A stretch of 7,885 bases of DNA, from positions 1-7,885 of the forward strand of contig JAQGIA010000068.1 in the NCBI GenBank assembly GCA_028291445.1, given 5' to 3'. The notes below the pieces were generated by a model. The model was not told where the DNA came from. It saw only the letters and a program-made list of their open reading frames with translations, and did no database searches. The DNA comes from Belnapia sp. Its GTDB lineage: Bacteria; Pseudomonadota; Alphaproteobacteria; Acetobacterales; Acetobacteraceae. Both the position numbers and the translations under genes were made by a program. Shown here one piece after another: positions 1-5,522 of the stretch (within the stretch, counting starts at the first letter, position 1; each line of letters begins with the position of its first letter).

Positions 1-42
1 CACCCGGCCGCCGAGCAGCCGGTCCTCGGTATGCTCCGTCAC
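1..42 (-). CDS. Methyltransferase N-terminus, tRNA1(Val) (adenine-N6)-methyltransferase-like (partial)
   Basis: Only the first 14 codons are in the window; the gene continues past the left edge. It begins with GTG (40-42) and reads M-T-E-H-T-E-D-R-L-L-G-G-R-V. The TEDRLLGGRV opening is typical of the small class I SAM-dependent methyltransferases annotated as tRNA1(Val) (adenine(37)-N6)-methyltransferase in alphaproteobacteria. The GTG overlaps the TGA stop of the DUF2007 gene as GTGA, so the two are very likely co-transcribed and translationally coupled. No SAM-binding or NPPY motif can be seen because the fragment is so short. The family call rests on the opening residues and the neighbourhood only. 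Confidence 0.6.
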   Translation of the reverse strand, partial: MTEHTEDRLLGGRV

Positions 43-251
43 AGATGCTCCTCGCCGGCCTCCCGCAGCACGCGGCGGGCGGCGGCGAGATCCTCCGCCG
101 CCACCGCCAGCCGTCGCGGAAAAGCGCCGATGCCGCCCTCCAGCGCGCTGATATGTTGATCGAGCAGGATGCAGCCGATGCCGGCATCCTTCAGCAAGGC
201 CATCAGGAAGCTGATGCGCACCGGGTCCACGCTTTGCACGATGAGCCGCAT
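39..251 (-). CDS. DUF2007 family protein (putative signal-transducing protein)
   Basis: This is a 70-residue protein of the DUF2007 family, whose function is not established. The family pattern is visible: an N-terminal beta strand (MRLIVQSVDP), a helix (ISFLMALLKDAGI), a second strand followed by a DQHIS segment, then GGIGAFPRRLAV and a C-terminal helix (LAAARRVLREAGEEHL). This is a small ferredoxin-like alpha/beta fold without signal peptide or membrane segment. The ATG at 249-251 is the natural start because the core begins at once. It lies upstream of, and overlaps by 4 nt, the methyltransferase gene at the left edge, and it diverges from the polyprenyl synthase gene. The same grouping recurs in Acetobacteraceae as far as I recall, but no role in RNA modification or prenyl synthesis is shown by the sequence. 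Confidence 0.82.
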   Translation of the reverse strand: MRLIVQSVDPVRISFLMALLKDAGIGCILLDQHISALEGGIGAFPRRLAVAAEDLAAARRVLREAGEEHL

Positions 252-281
252 GGTCCCGCCAAATCCTTGTTTTTCCGCCGC

Positions 282-310
282 TTGTCGCCAAGTTCCAGCG
301 TGGCTATGGT
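282..310 (+). promoter_or_regulatory. Candidate sigma70-type promoter for the polyprenyl synthase gene
   Basis: TTGTCG (282-287) and TATGGT (305-310) are separated by exactly 17 bp in the 87-bp region between the DUF2007 start and the first in-frame codons of the synthase. If this is the promoter, transcription begins near 316-318. The in-frame ATG at 306 would then lie outside the mRNA, favouring the GTG at 339. The match to consensus is only partial. Confidence 0.3.
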
Positions 311-338
311 GCCGACCCCCAAGCCAGGGTCAAGTGTA

Positions 339-1379
339 GTGCCATCGGTTGCGCGTATTGTGCCGGATAATTCCCCGTTGACGATGCCGGCCGGTGGCGG
401 CGAGGACGCGCTTGTCGCGCTGATGGCGCTTGTCCAGACCGATCTGGAAGCCTGCAACCGGTTGATCGTGCAGCGCATGCACAGCCCGGTGGCGCTGATT
501 CCGCAGCTCGCCGCGCATATCGTCGCCGCCGGCGGCAAGCGGCTGCGGCCGCTGCTGACCCTCGCCGCGGCGCAGCTCTGCGGCTATCACGGAACCCGGC
601 ATGTGGCGCTCGCCGCCTGCGTCGAGTTCATCCATACCGCGACGCTGCTGCACGATGACGTGGTCGACGAAAGCGCGCTTCGCCGTGGCCGGGCGAGCGC
701 CAATGCGCTGTTCGGCAACAAGCCCAGCGTGCTGGTCGGCGACTTCCTGTTCGCCCGCGCCTTCCAGCTGATGACCGACGACGGCAGCCTGAAGGTGCTC
801 GCCATCCTGTCCCAGGCGGCGGCGACCATCGCCGAGGGCGAGGTGCTGCAGCTCGTCACCCAGAACGACATCTCCACCACCGAGGCACAGTACCTCCAGG
901 TGATCGAGGGCAAGACCGCCGCGCTGTTCGCCGCCGCCACCCGCATCGGCGCCGTGGTGGCCGACCGACCGGAGGCGGAGGAGCAGGCGCTCGATGCCTT
1001 CGGCCATAACCTCGGGATCGCCTTCCAGCTGGTCGACGACGCGCTGGATTACGCGGCCGAGCAGGAGCGGCTGGGCAAGACCGTCGGCGATGATTTCCGC
1101 GAGGGCAAGATCACCCTGCCGGTGCTGCTGGCGCATGCCCGCGGCGATGCGCCGGAACGCGAGTTCTGGCGCCGCACGCTGGAAGACAAGAACCAGGAGC
1201 CCGAGGACCTCGCCACCGCCCAGGCGCTGATCCAGCGGCATGGCGCGCTGCGCGACACGGTGGCGCGGGCCCAGAGCTACGGCGATGCGGCGCTGACGGC
1301 GCTTGCCGTCTTTCCGGATGGGCCGGTGCGGCGAGCCATGGCCGGCATCGTCGCCTTCTGCATCGATCGGGCACGCTGA
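339..1379 (+). CDS. ispB: Trans-polyprenyl (octaprenyl/decaprenyl) diphosphate synthase
   Basis: This cytosolic long-chain trans-prenyltransferase extends an allylic diphosphate with isopentenyl diphosphate to make the C40-C50 chain used for ubiquinone. The expected family motifs are all present (numbering from GTG 339): GGKRLRP at 65-71, the first aspartate-rich motif DDVVD at 106-110 followed by RR at 115-116, KT at 192-193, the second aspartate-rich motif FQLVDDALD at 229-237, and GDDFREGKITLP further on. The length of 346 residues is normal. The start is uncertain. ATG 306 has no Shine-Dalgarno sequence and overlaps a candidate -10 box; GTG 339 has AGGG 9 nt upstream and is preferred; ATG 384 is also possible. 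An open frame back to 45 runs antisense through the DUF2007 gene and is not real. Chain length (eight or ten units) cannot be told from the sequence by eye; the residues just before DDVVD are small (A-T-L-L-H), which suits a long product. Confidence 0.92.
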   Translation: MPSVARIVPDNSPLTMPAGGGEDALVALMALVQTDLEACNRLIVQRMHSPVALIPQLAAHIVAAGGKRLRPLLTLAAAQLCGYHGTRHVALAACVEFIHTATLLHDDVVDESALRRGRASANALFGNKPSVLVGDFLFARAFQLMTDDGSLKVLAILSQAAATIAEGEVLQLVTQNDISTTEAQYLQVIEGKTAALFAAATRIGAVVADRPEAEEQALDAFGHNLGIAFQLVDDALDYAAEQERLGKTVGDDFREGKITLPVLLAHARGDAPEREFWRRTLEDKNQEPEDLATAQALIQRHGALRDTVARAQSYGDAALTALAVFPDGPVRRAMAGIVAFCIDRAR

Positions 1380-1456
1380 ACCCGCTCAATTCGTTTTATT
1401 GCCGGCTGCCCGGCTCCTGCCAAGCCGTTGATTCCGTCGGGATTTATGTTGTTTGA

Positions 1457-1472
1457 GGCGGTTTCGACCGCC
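1457..1472. terminator. Small hairpin in convergent gap, possible terminator
   Basis: GGCGGT-TTCG-ACCGCC is a perfect 6-bp stem with a TTCG tetraloop, about 80 bp after the polyprenyl synthase stop and 68 bp beyond the convergent YnfA stop. No T-run follows on either strand, so it is at best a weak or factor-assisted terminator. The rest of the 1380-1540 gap shows no gene. Confidence 0.3.
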
Positions 1473-1540
1473 GCTCGCTCCGGGGCGCATGCGTCCCTAG
1501 GCTGTTATTCCTATAGCCCCCTTGCGGGCCAAAGGCAAGC

Positions 1541-1870
1541 TCAGCCACGGAGCGCTCCGGCCAGGATCACCCCGGCGCCTGCCAGGCATAGCGCCGCCCC
1601 GGTCAGGTCCAGCCCGGTCGGCGCCTGGCCCTCGACCGCCCAGAGCCAGAGCAGCGAGGCGGCGACATAGACCCCGCCATAGGCGGCATAGGCCCGCCCG
1701 GCGGCTTCGCTCTCGACCAGGGTCAGCAGCCAGGCGAAGCCGGCCAGCGATGCCATGCCGGGGACCAGCCACCAGGCGGAGGCGCCCAGCCGCAGCCAGG
1801 CCCAGAAGGCGAAGCAGCCGGCAATCTCGGCAAGAGCGGCCAGGGAATAGATCAGGGCGGTGGTGTGCAT
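1541..1870 (-). CDS. ynfA: YnfA / UPF0060 family small membrane protein
   Basis: This is a 109-residue, strongly hydrophobic inner-membrane protein of the UPF0060 (YnfA) family, close to the family's usual length of about 108. Four transmembrane helices can be read: about residues 4-26, 31-50, 58-78 and 86-107. Family signatures visible include a LAEIAGCF segment with the membrane-embedded Glu in the first helix, and [20 protein letters not shown] in the third. YnfA proteins resemble small multidrug resistance transporters, and the Shigella member has been reported to act in efflux; the substrate here is unknown. The ATG at 1868-1870 is chosen because it is preceded by AGGCGGAG; an upstream TTG at 1885 has no support. 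It lies 63 bp downstream of the glutathione S-transferase gene on the same strand with no clear terminator or promoter between them, so the two are probably co-transcribed. Confidence 0.88.
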   Translation of the reverse strand: MHTTALIYSLAALAEIAGCFAFWAWLRLGASAWWLVPGMASLAGFAWLLTLVESEAAGRAYAAYGGVYVAASLLWLWAVEGQAPTGLDLTGAALCLAGAGVILAGALRG

Positions 1871-1933
1871 GCTCCGCCTATACAAGTTCGATGCCGGCCG
1901 CTTGCCGGAAAGTGCCGCCCCTGGGCGACGCGC

Positions 1934-2635
1934 TCAGGCCGGTGCCTCGGTGCGATCCGACATCGTCACCCTGTACCGCACGCTGGGGCGCTCCTGCATC
2001 CTGGCGTACCAGGCGTGCAGGGCCTCGTACTCTACGGGAATCGGCAACTGCACCAGGTCTGCGAAGATCAAGCCGCCGATGAGGGTGATATCGGCCATCG
2101 AGAAGGCTTCACCGGCGACAAAAGACTGATCTTTCAGACGGTCATTGAAGTAACCCATGCTTCTCAGCGCCTTGTCGCGCTGGCGGAATCCCCATTCGGG
2201 ATTCTGGTAGACCTCGACGTCGGGCCCAAGTCCCGGTGTGGCGTGGTGGAAATAGACGCTGACCGCGTCGAGCAATTCCAACTCGACGCGCCTGCTCATC
2301 ATATGGATCACACCCTTGTCGCGTGCTGTCCTGCCGGTGAGGGTGGGGTCGCCATCCAGCGCGTCCAGGTATTCGGTAATGGCCGTGCATTCGGCAATGA
2401 GGGTCCCGTCATCGAGCTCGAGGACCGGCAGCGTCCCGGAGTAATTCCGGGCCAGGAACTCCGGCTTCTTATGCTCACCTTTCCACAGATCGACCGTCAC
2501 GAAGTCGATGCGTGACCGCAGCCCCTTCTCGGCCAGGGCAATGCGGACACGCGCCGGATAGGGGCCGGTGGGCCAATCGTAGAGTTTCATCATGGGCGGC
2601 TTGGTCGTACCGGACTCGCTGATATCGGAGGACAT
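1934..2635 (-). CDS. Glutathione S-transferase family protein
   Basis: This is a soluble 233-residue protein with the two-domain GST layout. The N-terminal thioredoxin-like domain (about 15-95) opens with MKLYDWPTGPYPARVRIALA and holds the glutathione-binding loop SGTLPVLELDDGT (66-78) with the cis-Pro at 70, followed by AECTAITEYLD (81-91), where the usual Glu-Ser pair of the gamma-glutamyl site is Glu-Cys. The helical C-terminal domain carries the conserved N-capping box FSMADITL (178-185, Asp182), important for folding in the superfamily. The catalytic Ser/Tyr/Cys cannot be assigned with certainty; Thr23, Tyr19 and Tyr26 are near the expected place. The ATG at 2633-2635 is supported by AGGTAGG upstream; Met15/Met16 are alternative starts without a ribosome site. 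It probably leads an operon with the YnfA gene and diverges from the TetR regulator, which suggests regulated detoxification of an electrophile. The substrate is unknown. Confidence 0.9.
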   Translation of the reverse strand: MSSDISESGTTKPPMMKLYDWPTGPYPARVRIALAEKGLRSRIDFVTVDLWKGEHKKPEFLARNYSGTLPVLELDDGTLIAECTAITEYLDALDGDPTLTGRTARDKGVIHMMSRRVELELLDAVSVYFHHATPGLGPDVEVYQNPEWGFRQRDKALRSMGYFNDRLKDQSFVAGEAFSMADITLIGGLIFADLVQLPIPVEYEALHAWYARMQERPSVRYRVTMSDRTEAPA

Positions 2636-2640
2636 GTTGG

Positions 2641-2714
2641 CCTACCTGCCAGTTGGTTGGCATAGTGTGGGGCTTTGCTTCCCCGGGATCAACGCCTATC
2701 TATCGCTTGGTAGG
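2641..2714. promoter_or_regulatory. Candidate operator repeats in divergent GST / tetR region
   Basis: Between the two start codons lie TTGGTTGG (2653-2660) and TTGGTAGG (2707-2714) in direct orientation. The second GGTAGG also forms an inverted pair with CCTACC (2641-2646). TGCCA (2647-2651 with the T) and TGGCA (2658-2662) form a further 5-bp inverted repeat spaced by six bases. TetR-family regulators usually bind inverted repeats between themselves and a divergent target, so one of these is a plausible operator. No single long palindrome stands out. Confidence 0.3.
2675..2702 (+). promoter_or_regulatory. Candidate promoter of the tetR gene
   Basis: TTGCTT (2675-2680) and TATCTA (2697-2702) are spaced by 16 bp, about 40 bp upstream of the chosen tetR start. 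Each hexamer matches consensus at about half its positions, so this is a weak prediction. Confidence 0.2.
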
Positions 2715-2742
2715 TGAGGACGGCAAAGCGGTGGAACATCGG

Positions 2743-3306
2743 ATGGGGTCGGCCTCCAGGGAAGCGATATTGGCGGCAGCCAAGCGCGCGGCGCAGGCGC
2801 ATGGCTATGGCGGCTTGAACTTCCGCGATCTGGCGGTGGAGGTGGGCATCAAGGCCGCGAGCATCTACTACCACTTTCCAAGCAAGGCCGATCTCGGCGT
2901 GGCGGTCGCCCGGCGCTACTGGGAGGACACGGCGGCTGATCTCGACGCCATGCTGGTCGAAACCCCGGATCCAGCCGCTTGCCTCCGCCGATATCCCGAG
3001 ATGTTCCGCAGATCGCTGGAGGCCGGCAATCGCCTGTGCCTCTGCAGCTTCATGGCCGCCGAATACGCCGACCTGCCGGAGGCGGTGAAGCGGGAGGTCC
3101 AGGCCTTCGCCGACATCAACCTGGCCTGGCTGGGCAAGGTTCTCGCCACCGCTGCCGTGGTTCAGGCCGAGGACAGCAAGTCGAGGGCAGCCGCCATCTT
3201 CGCCGCCATCGCCGGGGCGCAGCTGATGGCGCGGAGCCGGGCGGATATCTCGCTCTATGACGCCTTGATCGAGGGTTATCGCGCGGCGGGCCTGCTGCCC
3301 GCCTAG
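2743..3306 (+). CDS. TetR/AcrR family transcriptional regulator
   Basis: This is a 187-residue DNA-binding repressor-type protein. The N-terminal domain has the classic TetR arrangement: helix 1 (SREAILAAAKRAAQAHGY), then FRDLAVEVGIKAASIYYHFPSKADL (27-51), which contains the helix-turn-helix and the conserved YYHFPSK. The C-terminal domain is a helical ligand or dimer domain and contains RLCLCSFMAAEY with Cys99 and Cys101, plus Cys80; these could sense thiol-reactive compounds, but the LCLC context is common in this subgroup and may be structural. The ATG at 2743 is chosen because helix 1 begins directly after it and GGTGGA lies 7 nt upstream; GTG 2731 is an alternative, and the TTG at 2653 adds a non-family tail. 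It diverges from the GST gene, so by family habit it most likely represses GST-ynfA and itself. Confidence 0.88.
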   Translation: MGSASREAILAAAKRAAQAHGYGGLNFRDLAVEVGIKAASIYYHFPSKADLGVAVARRYWEDTAADLDAMLVETPDPAACLRRYPEMFRRSLEAGNRLCLCSFMAAEYADLPEAVKREVQAFADINLAWLGKVLATAAVVQAEDSKSRAAAIFAAIAGAQLMARSRADISLYDALIEGYRAAGLLPA

Positions 3307-3345
3307 GCCATGGTCCGCGCCGACCGAAGCGCGGATCATGGCCTA
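3304..3345 (+). terminator. Long hairpin at the end of the tetR gene
   Basis: The stem pairs 3304-3320 with 3329-3345: 17 bp including one G-U, with an 8-nt loop. The stop codon TAG of tetR forms the base of the stem. There is no good T-run directly after it, so intrinsic termination is likely but not textbook; the stem could serve both convergent transcripts (tetR and btuB) or protect the 3' end. Confidence 0.6.
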
Positions 3346-3355
3346 TCGATTGGTC

Positions 3356-3384
3356 GCGGGAATCACGGTCTTCGGTGATCCCGC
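3356..3384. terminator. Second hairpin in the tetR / btuB convergent gap
   Basis: GCGGGAATCAC (3356-3366) pairs with GTGATCCCGC (3375-3384) with one bulged A and an 8-nt loop. On the plus strand ATTTT follows at 3390-3394, six bases beyond the stem, giving some terminator character for tetR. On the minus strand it lies about 40 bp past the btuB stop and could end that transcript. Confidence 0.45.
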
Positions 3385-3424
3385 TGCGGATTTTCGCGCT
3401 CCGGTCCCTGGTACGGCGTACCCG

Positions 3425-5371
3425 CTAGAGCACGAAACGGGTCCCGACCAGCAAGCTCCGTCCCGGGGTCACGAAGCCATTCGCCGGCTCGTAGCGGCTA
3501 TTGCCCAGGTTGCGCCCCTCCAGGAACAGCGTCGCCTGCTCGAAGGCCTGCCAGCTTGCGGTGAGGTTCACCACCGTGCCGGCCGGGTTGCTGCGGGCAT
3601 AGGCATAGCTGCTGCCGTTGTTCTGGTAGCTGGCGAAGGCGCCCTCCGGACTGCGGCCGGTGAACAGCAGGGTGGGGGCGATCACCAGCTTGGGGATCGG
3701 GGCGATCCGGGCGGTGACGCTGACCACATGCTCCGGCCGGCGGGCCAGGCGCCGGTCGGTCGTGTCGTCGAAGGCCTCGGTGATGGTCCAGGCGGCGGTG
3801 GTTTCCAGCCAGTTGGCGGGCCGCAGGGTCAGGCCCAACTCGGCGCCATGGATGCGGGCGCGATCGACGTTCACCAGGCTGCTGAAGCCGCCGTCGTAGT
3901 TGATGAGGTCGCGCACCCGGCTCTGGAAGTAGGTGAAGCTGGGCGTGGCGAAATTCGGCCGGCCGAAGCCGGCGATATCGGTTTCCGAGCCGATCTCCCA
4001 GCCCAGCGAGCGTTCCGGCCGCAGCGAGGGATTGCCGCGGAAGAAGCCGGTGATCACGCCGAAGCGCTGATACAGCGAGGGCGCCGCATAGCCGCTGCCG
4101 GCCGAGACCCGGATGCGGGACGCGATCTCCGGCAGGGCCAGCAGCGCGCCGGCCCGCCAGGTGGTCGCCTCGGTGAAGCCGGTGGTCGCGTCGCGCCGCA
4201 GCCCGGCGGTCAGGTCCAGCCGGTCGAACAGCTGGTATTGCAGGCTGGCATAGCCGCCGGTGCTGTGCTGCTGCGCCTCGACGCGGGTCTGGAAGCCGCC
4301 GCCGCCGCTGAGGCTGCTCGCCTCCTCCCCGGTATGGGTGACGCCGAAGCCGAGCGCGCCGTTGCTGAAGATGCTGCCGCCCGGCAGCCGGACGGTATTG
4401 CCCCAGTCCAGCGTGGTGCGGGTGCCGCGGTAGTAGTCCCGGCTGCTGGCGGCGCTGAGCCGGTCCGGCAGGTTGGTATAGACCCGGCGATCCTCGGTGA
4501 CGGCGGCACGCAGGCCGGTGGTCCAGGCGCCATCGAACAGCCGGGTCTCGCCGCGCAACTGGCCGTAGGCGCGGCGGTCCTCGCCGGAGTAGTTCGGGTC
4601 GTCGCGCGGAACGCTGTCGAGGCCCAGATTGGCCTGGCGCCAGCGCAGCAGGGCTTCCACCCGGCTGCCCTCGACCGGGGTCCAGCCCAGCCGGGCGGTG
4701 GTGAAGGCGCCGCGGTAGCCGTCGCGTTCGCCCAATGAGCCCTGGAAGCGCGGCGCCAGGGAGTTGGAGCCCTCGGTCGAGAGCGACTGGCCGGAGAGCA
4801 GGTAGTCGAAGGCGCCGATGGTCCCCGTAGCGCCCAGCCCGGCCCGCAGGGTGCGTTGGGTGCCGCCGGCCAGCTCGCCATAGGGCTGGAAGGCGCGGTC
4901 GGGCGGGGCGCGGCGGGTGACCAGGTTGATGACGCCGCCGATCGCCGCCGAGCCATAGAGCGCCGAGCTCGGGCCGCGCAGCACCTCGATCCGCTCGATG
5001 TCGAACAGCAGGTCGTTGCCGAAGTTGAAGGCGCCGCCGGCCTCGGCCGGATCGTTCAGTGGCACGCCATCCAGCAGCACCAGGACCGAGCGGCTGGAAT
5101 TGCCGCGAATGAAGGCGCTGGTCTGCTGGCCGAGCCCGCCGCTCGGGACCAGGCGCAGGCCGGGGACGGAAACCAGCGCCTCGCCGAGGGACTGATAGCC
5201 GCGTTCCTCGATATCCTGCCGGGTGATGGTGGTGATGGCGGCGGGGACGCGCTCGGCCGGGGTCGGGATGCGGGTGCCGGTGACGATGGTATCGGGGATG
5301 GCCTGCTGGGCATGGATAGGGGTGGCGAAAGCGGCGATGCCGCTGGCCAGGGTAAGCGCGAGATAGCGCAT
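3425..5371 (-). CDS. btuB: TonB-dependent cobalamin receptor, BtuB type
   Basis: This outer-membrane receptor imports vitamin B12 or related corrinoids into the periplasm using TonB energy. The 648-residue length is normal for BtuB-like receptors. A signal peptide of about 21 residues ends at PIHA before QQ. The TonB box reads DTIVTGTR (27-34), close to the DTLVVTA of E. coli BtuB. The plug domain spans about 38-153 with AFIRG (86-90), LLDGVPLND (99-107), and IERIEVLRGP (125-134) followed by LYGSAAIGGVINLVTR (138-153). The remaining roughly 490 residues form the 22-strand barrel. The last residue is Leu (GTRFVL) rather than the usual Phe, a mild deviation. The ATG at 5369-5371 has an excellent GGAGG site five bases upstream; the frame stays open further upstream to 5563 but that part is riboswitch leader, not protein. 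Specificity for cobalamin is inferred mainly from the B12 riboswitch in its leader. No btuFCD, tonB or cobalamin biosynthesis gene is adjacent; the gene appears monocistronic. Confidence 0.92.
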   Translation of the reverse strand: MRYLALTLASGIAAFATPIHAQQAIPDTIVTGTRIPTPAERVPAAITTITRQDIEERGYQSLGEALVSVPGLRLVPSGGLGQQTSAFIRGNSSRSVLVLLDGVPLNDPAEAGGAFNFGNDLLFDIERIEVLRGPSSALYGSAAIGGVINLVTRRAPPDRAFQPYGELAGGTQRTLRAGLGATGTIGAFDYLLSGQSLSTEGSNSLAPRFQGSLGERDGYRGAFTTARLGWTPVEGSRVEALLRWRQANLGLDSVPRDDPNYSGEDRRAYGQLRGETRLFDGAWTTGLRAAVTEDRRVYTNLPDRLSAASSRDYYRGTRTTLDWGNTVRLPGGSIFSNGALGFGVTHTGEEASSLSGGGGFQTRVEAQQHSTGGYASLQYQLFDRLDLTAGLRRDATTGFTEATTWRAGALLALPEIASRIRVSAGSGYAAPSLYQRFGVITGFFRGNPSLRPERSLGWEIGSETDIAGFGRPNFATPSFTYFQSRVRDLINYDGGFSSLVNVDRARIHGAELGLTLRPANWLETTAAWTITEAFDDTTDRRLARRPEHVVSVTARIAPIPKLVIAPTLLFTGRSPEGAFASYQNNGSSYAYARSNPAGTVVNLTASWQAFEQATLFLEGRNLGNSRYEPANGFVTPGRSLLVGTRFVL

Positions 5372-5376
5372 CGGAT

Positions 5377-5381
5377 CCTCC
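5377..5381 (-). promoter_or_regulatory. btuB ribosome binding site
   Basis: GGAGG lies five bases before the btuB ATG and fixes the start. It sits inside AUCC-GGA-GGAU, a small local hairpin, and is complementary to the loop of the hairpin at 5448-5475, so its accessibility may be the regulated step. Confidence 0.8.
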
Positions 5382-5402
5382 GGATGCGTGGACGAACGAG
5401 CC

Positions 5403-5438
5403 CCGCCCCGGCTGGGGCGGAACGACGGGCGTCGTTCC
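5403..5438 (-). other. Two overlapping hairpins in the btuB leader
   Basis: Reading the minus strand, a near-perfect palindrome at 5438-5419 (9-bp arms of GGAACGACG / CGTCGTTCC around two bases) is followed by a 7-bp stem CCGCCCC-AGCC-GGGGCGG at 5420-5403. They share two bases (5419-5420), so the two full stems compete at their junction. No U-run follows, which argues against an intrinsic terminator. They lie between the riboswitch aptamer and the ribosome site and are part of the expression platform or a spacer structure. Confidence 0.55.
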
Positions 5439-5447
5439 CGCAATCGG

Positions 5448-5475
5448 AAGGTCGCCACGGAGGACGGCGACCCTT
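5448..5475 (-). promoter_or_regulatory. Hairpin with anti-Shine-Dalgarno loop in the btuB leader
   Basis: On the minus strand GGUCGCC (ending at 5466) pairs with GGCGACC (5456-5450), a 7-bp stem that extends by AA/UU past a bulge. The 9-nt loop (5465-5457) reads GUCCUCCGU. Eight of its bases, GUCCUCCG, pair with CGGAGGAU at 5382-5375, which contains the btuB ribosome site (seven Watson-Crick pairs and one G-U). This loop could mask the ribosome site when cobalamin is bound. The complementarity is read directly; the regulatory role is inferred. Confidence 0.45.
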
Positions 5476-5522
5476 GGTTCCGGTGCGCCGGTGCACCCCG
5501 CCCGGCACGCGCGAGACAACTC

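Noticed and set aside
45..338. Extension of the ispB frame to the left
   Set aside because: It runs antisense through the DUF2007 gene, has no synthase homology, and prenyl synthase residues begin only after about 339.
1404..1417. GCCGG-CTGC-CCGGC hairpin after ispB as a terminator
   Set aside because: It has only a 5-bp stem, and the AT-rich run lies on the wrong side for both strands.
3338..4738. Long plus-strand open frame (466 codons) antisense to btuB
   Set aside because: It lies wholly opposite a clear TonB-dependent receptor, is made of low-complexity Ala/Gly/Gln/Arg-rich sequence, and shows no domain. This is a usual high-GC shadow.
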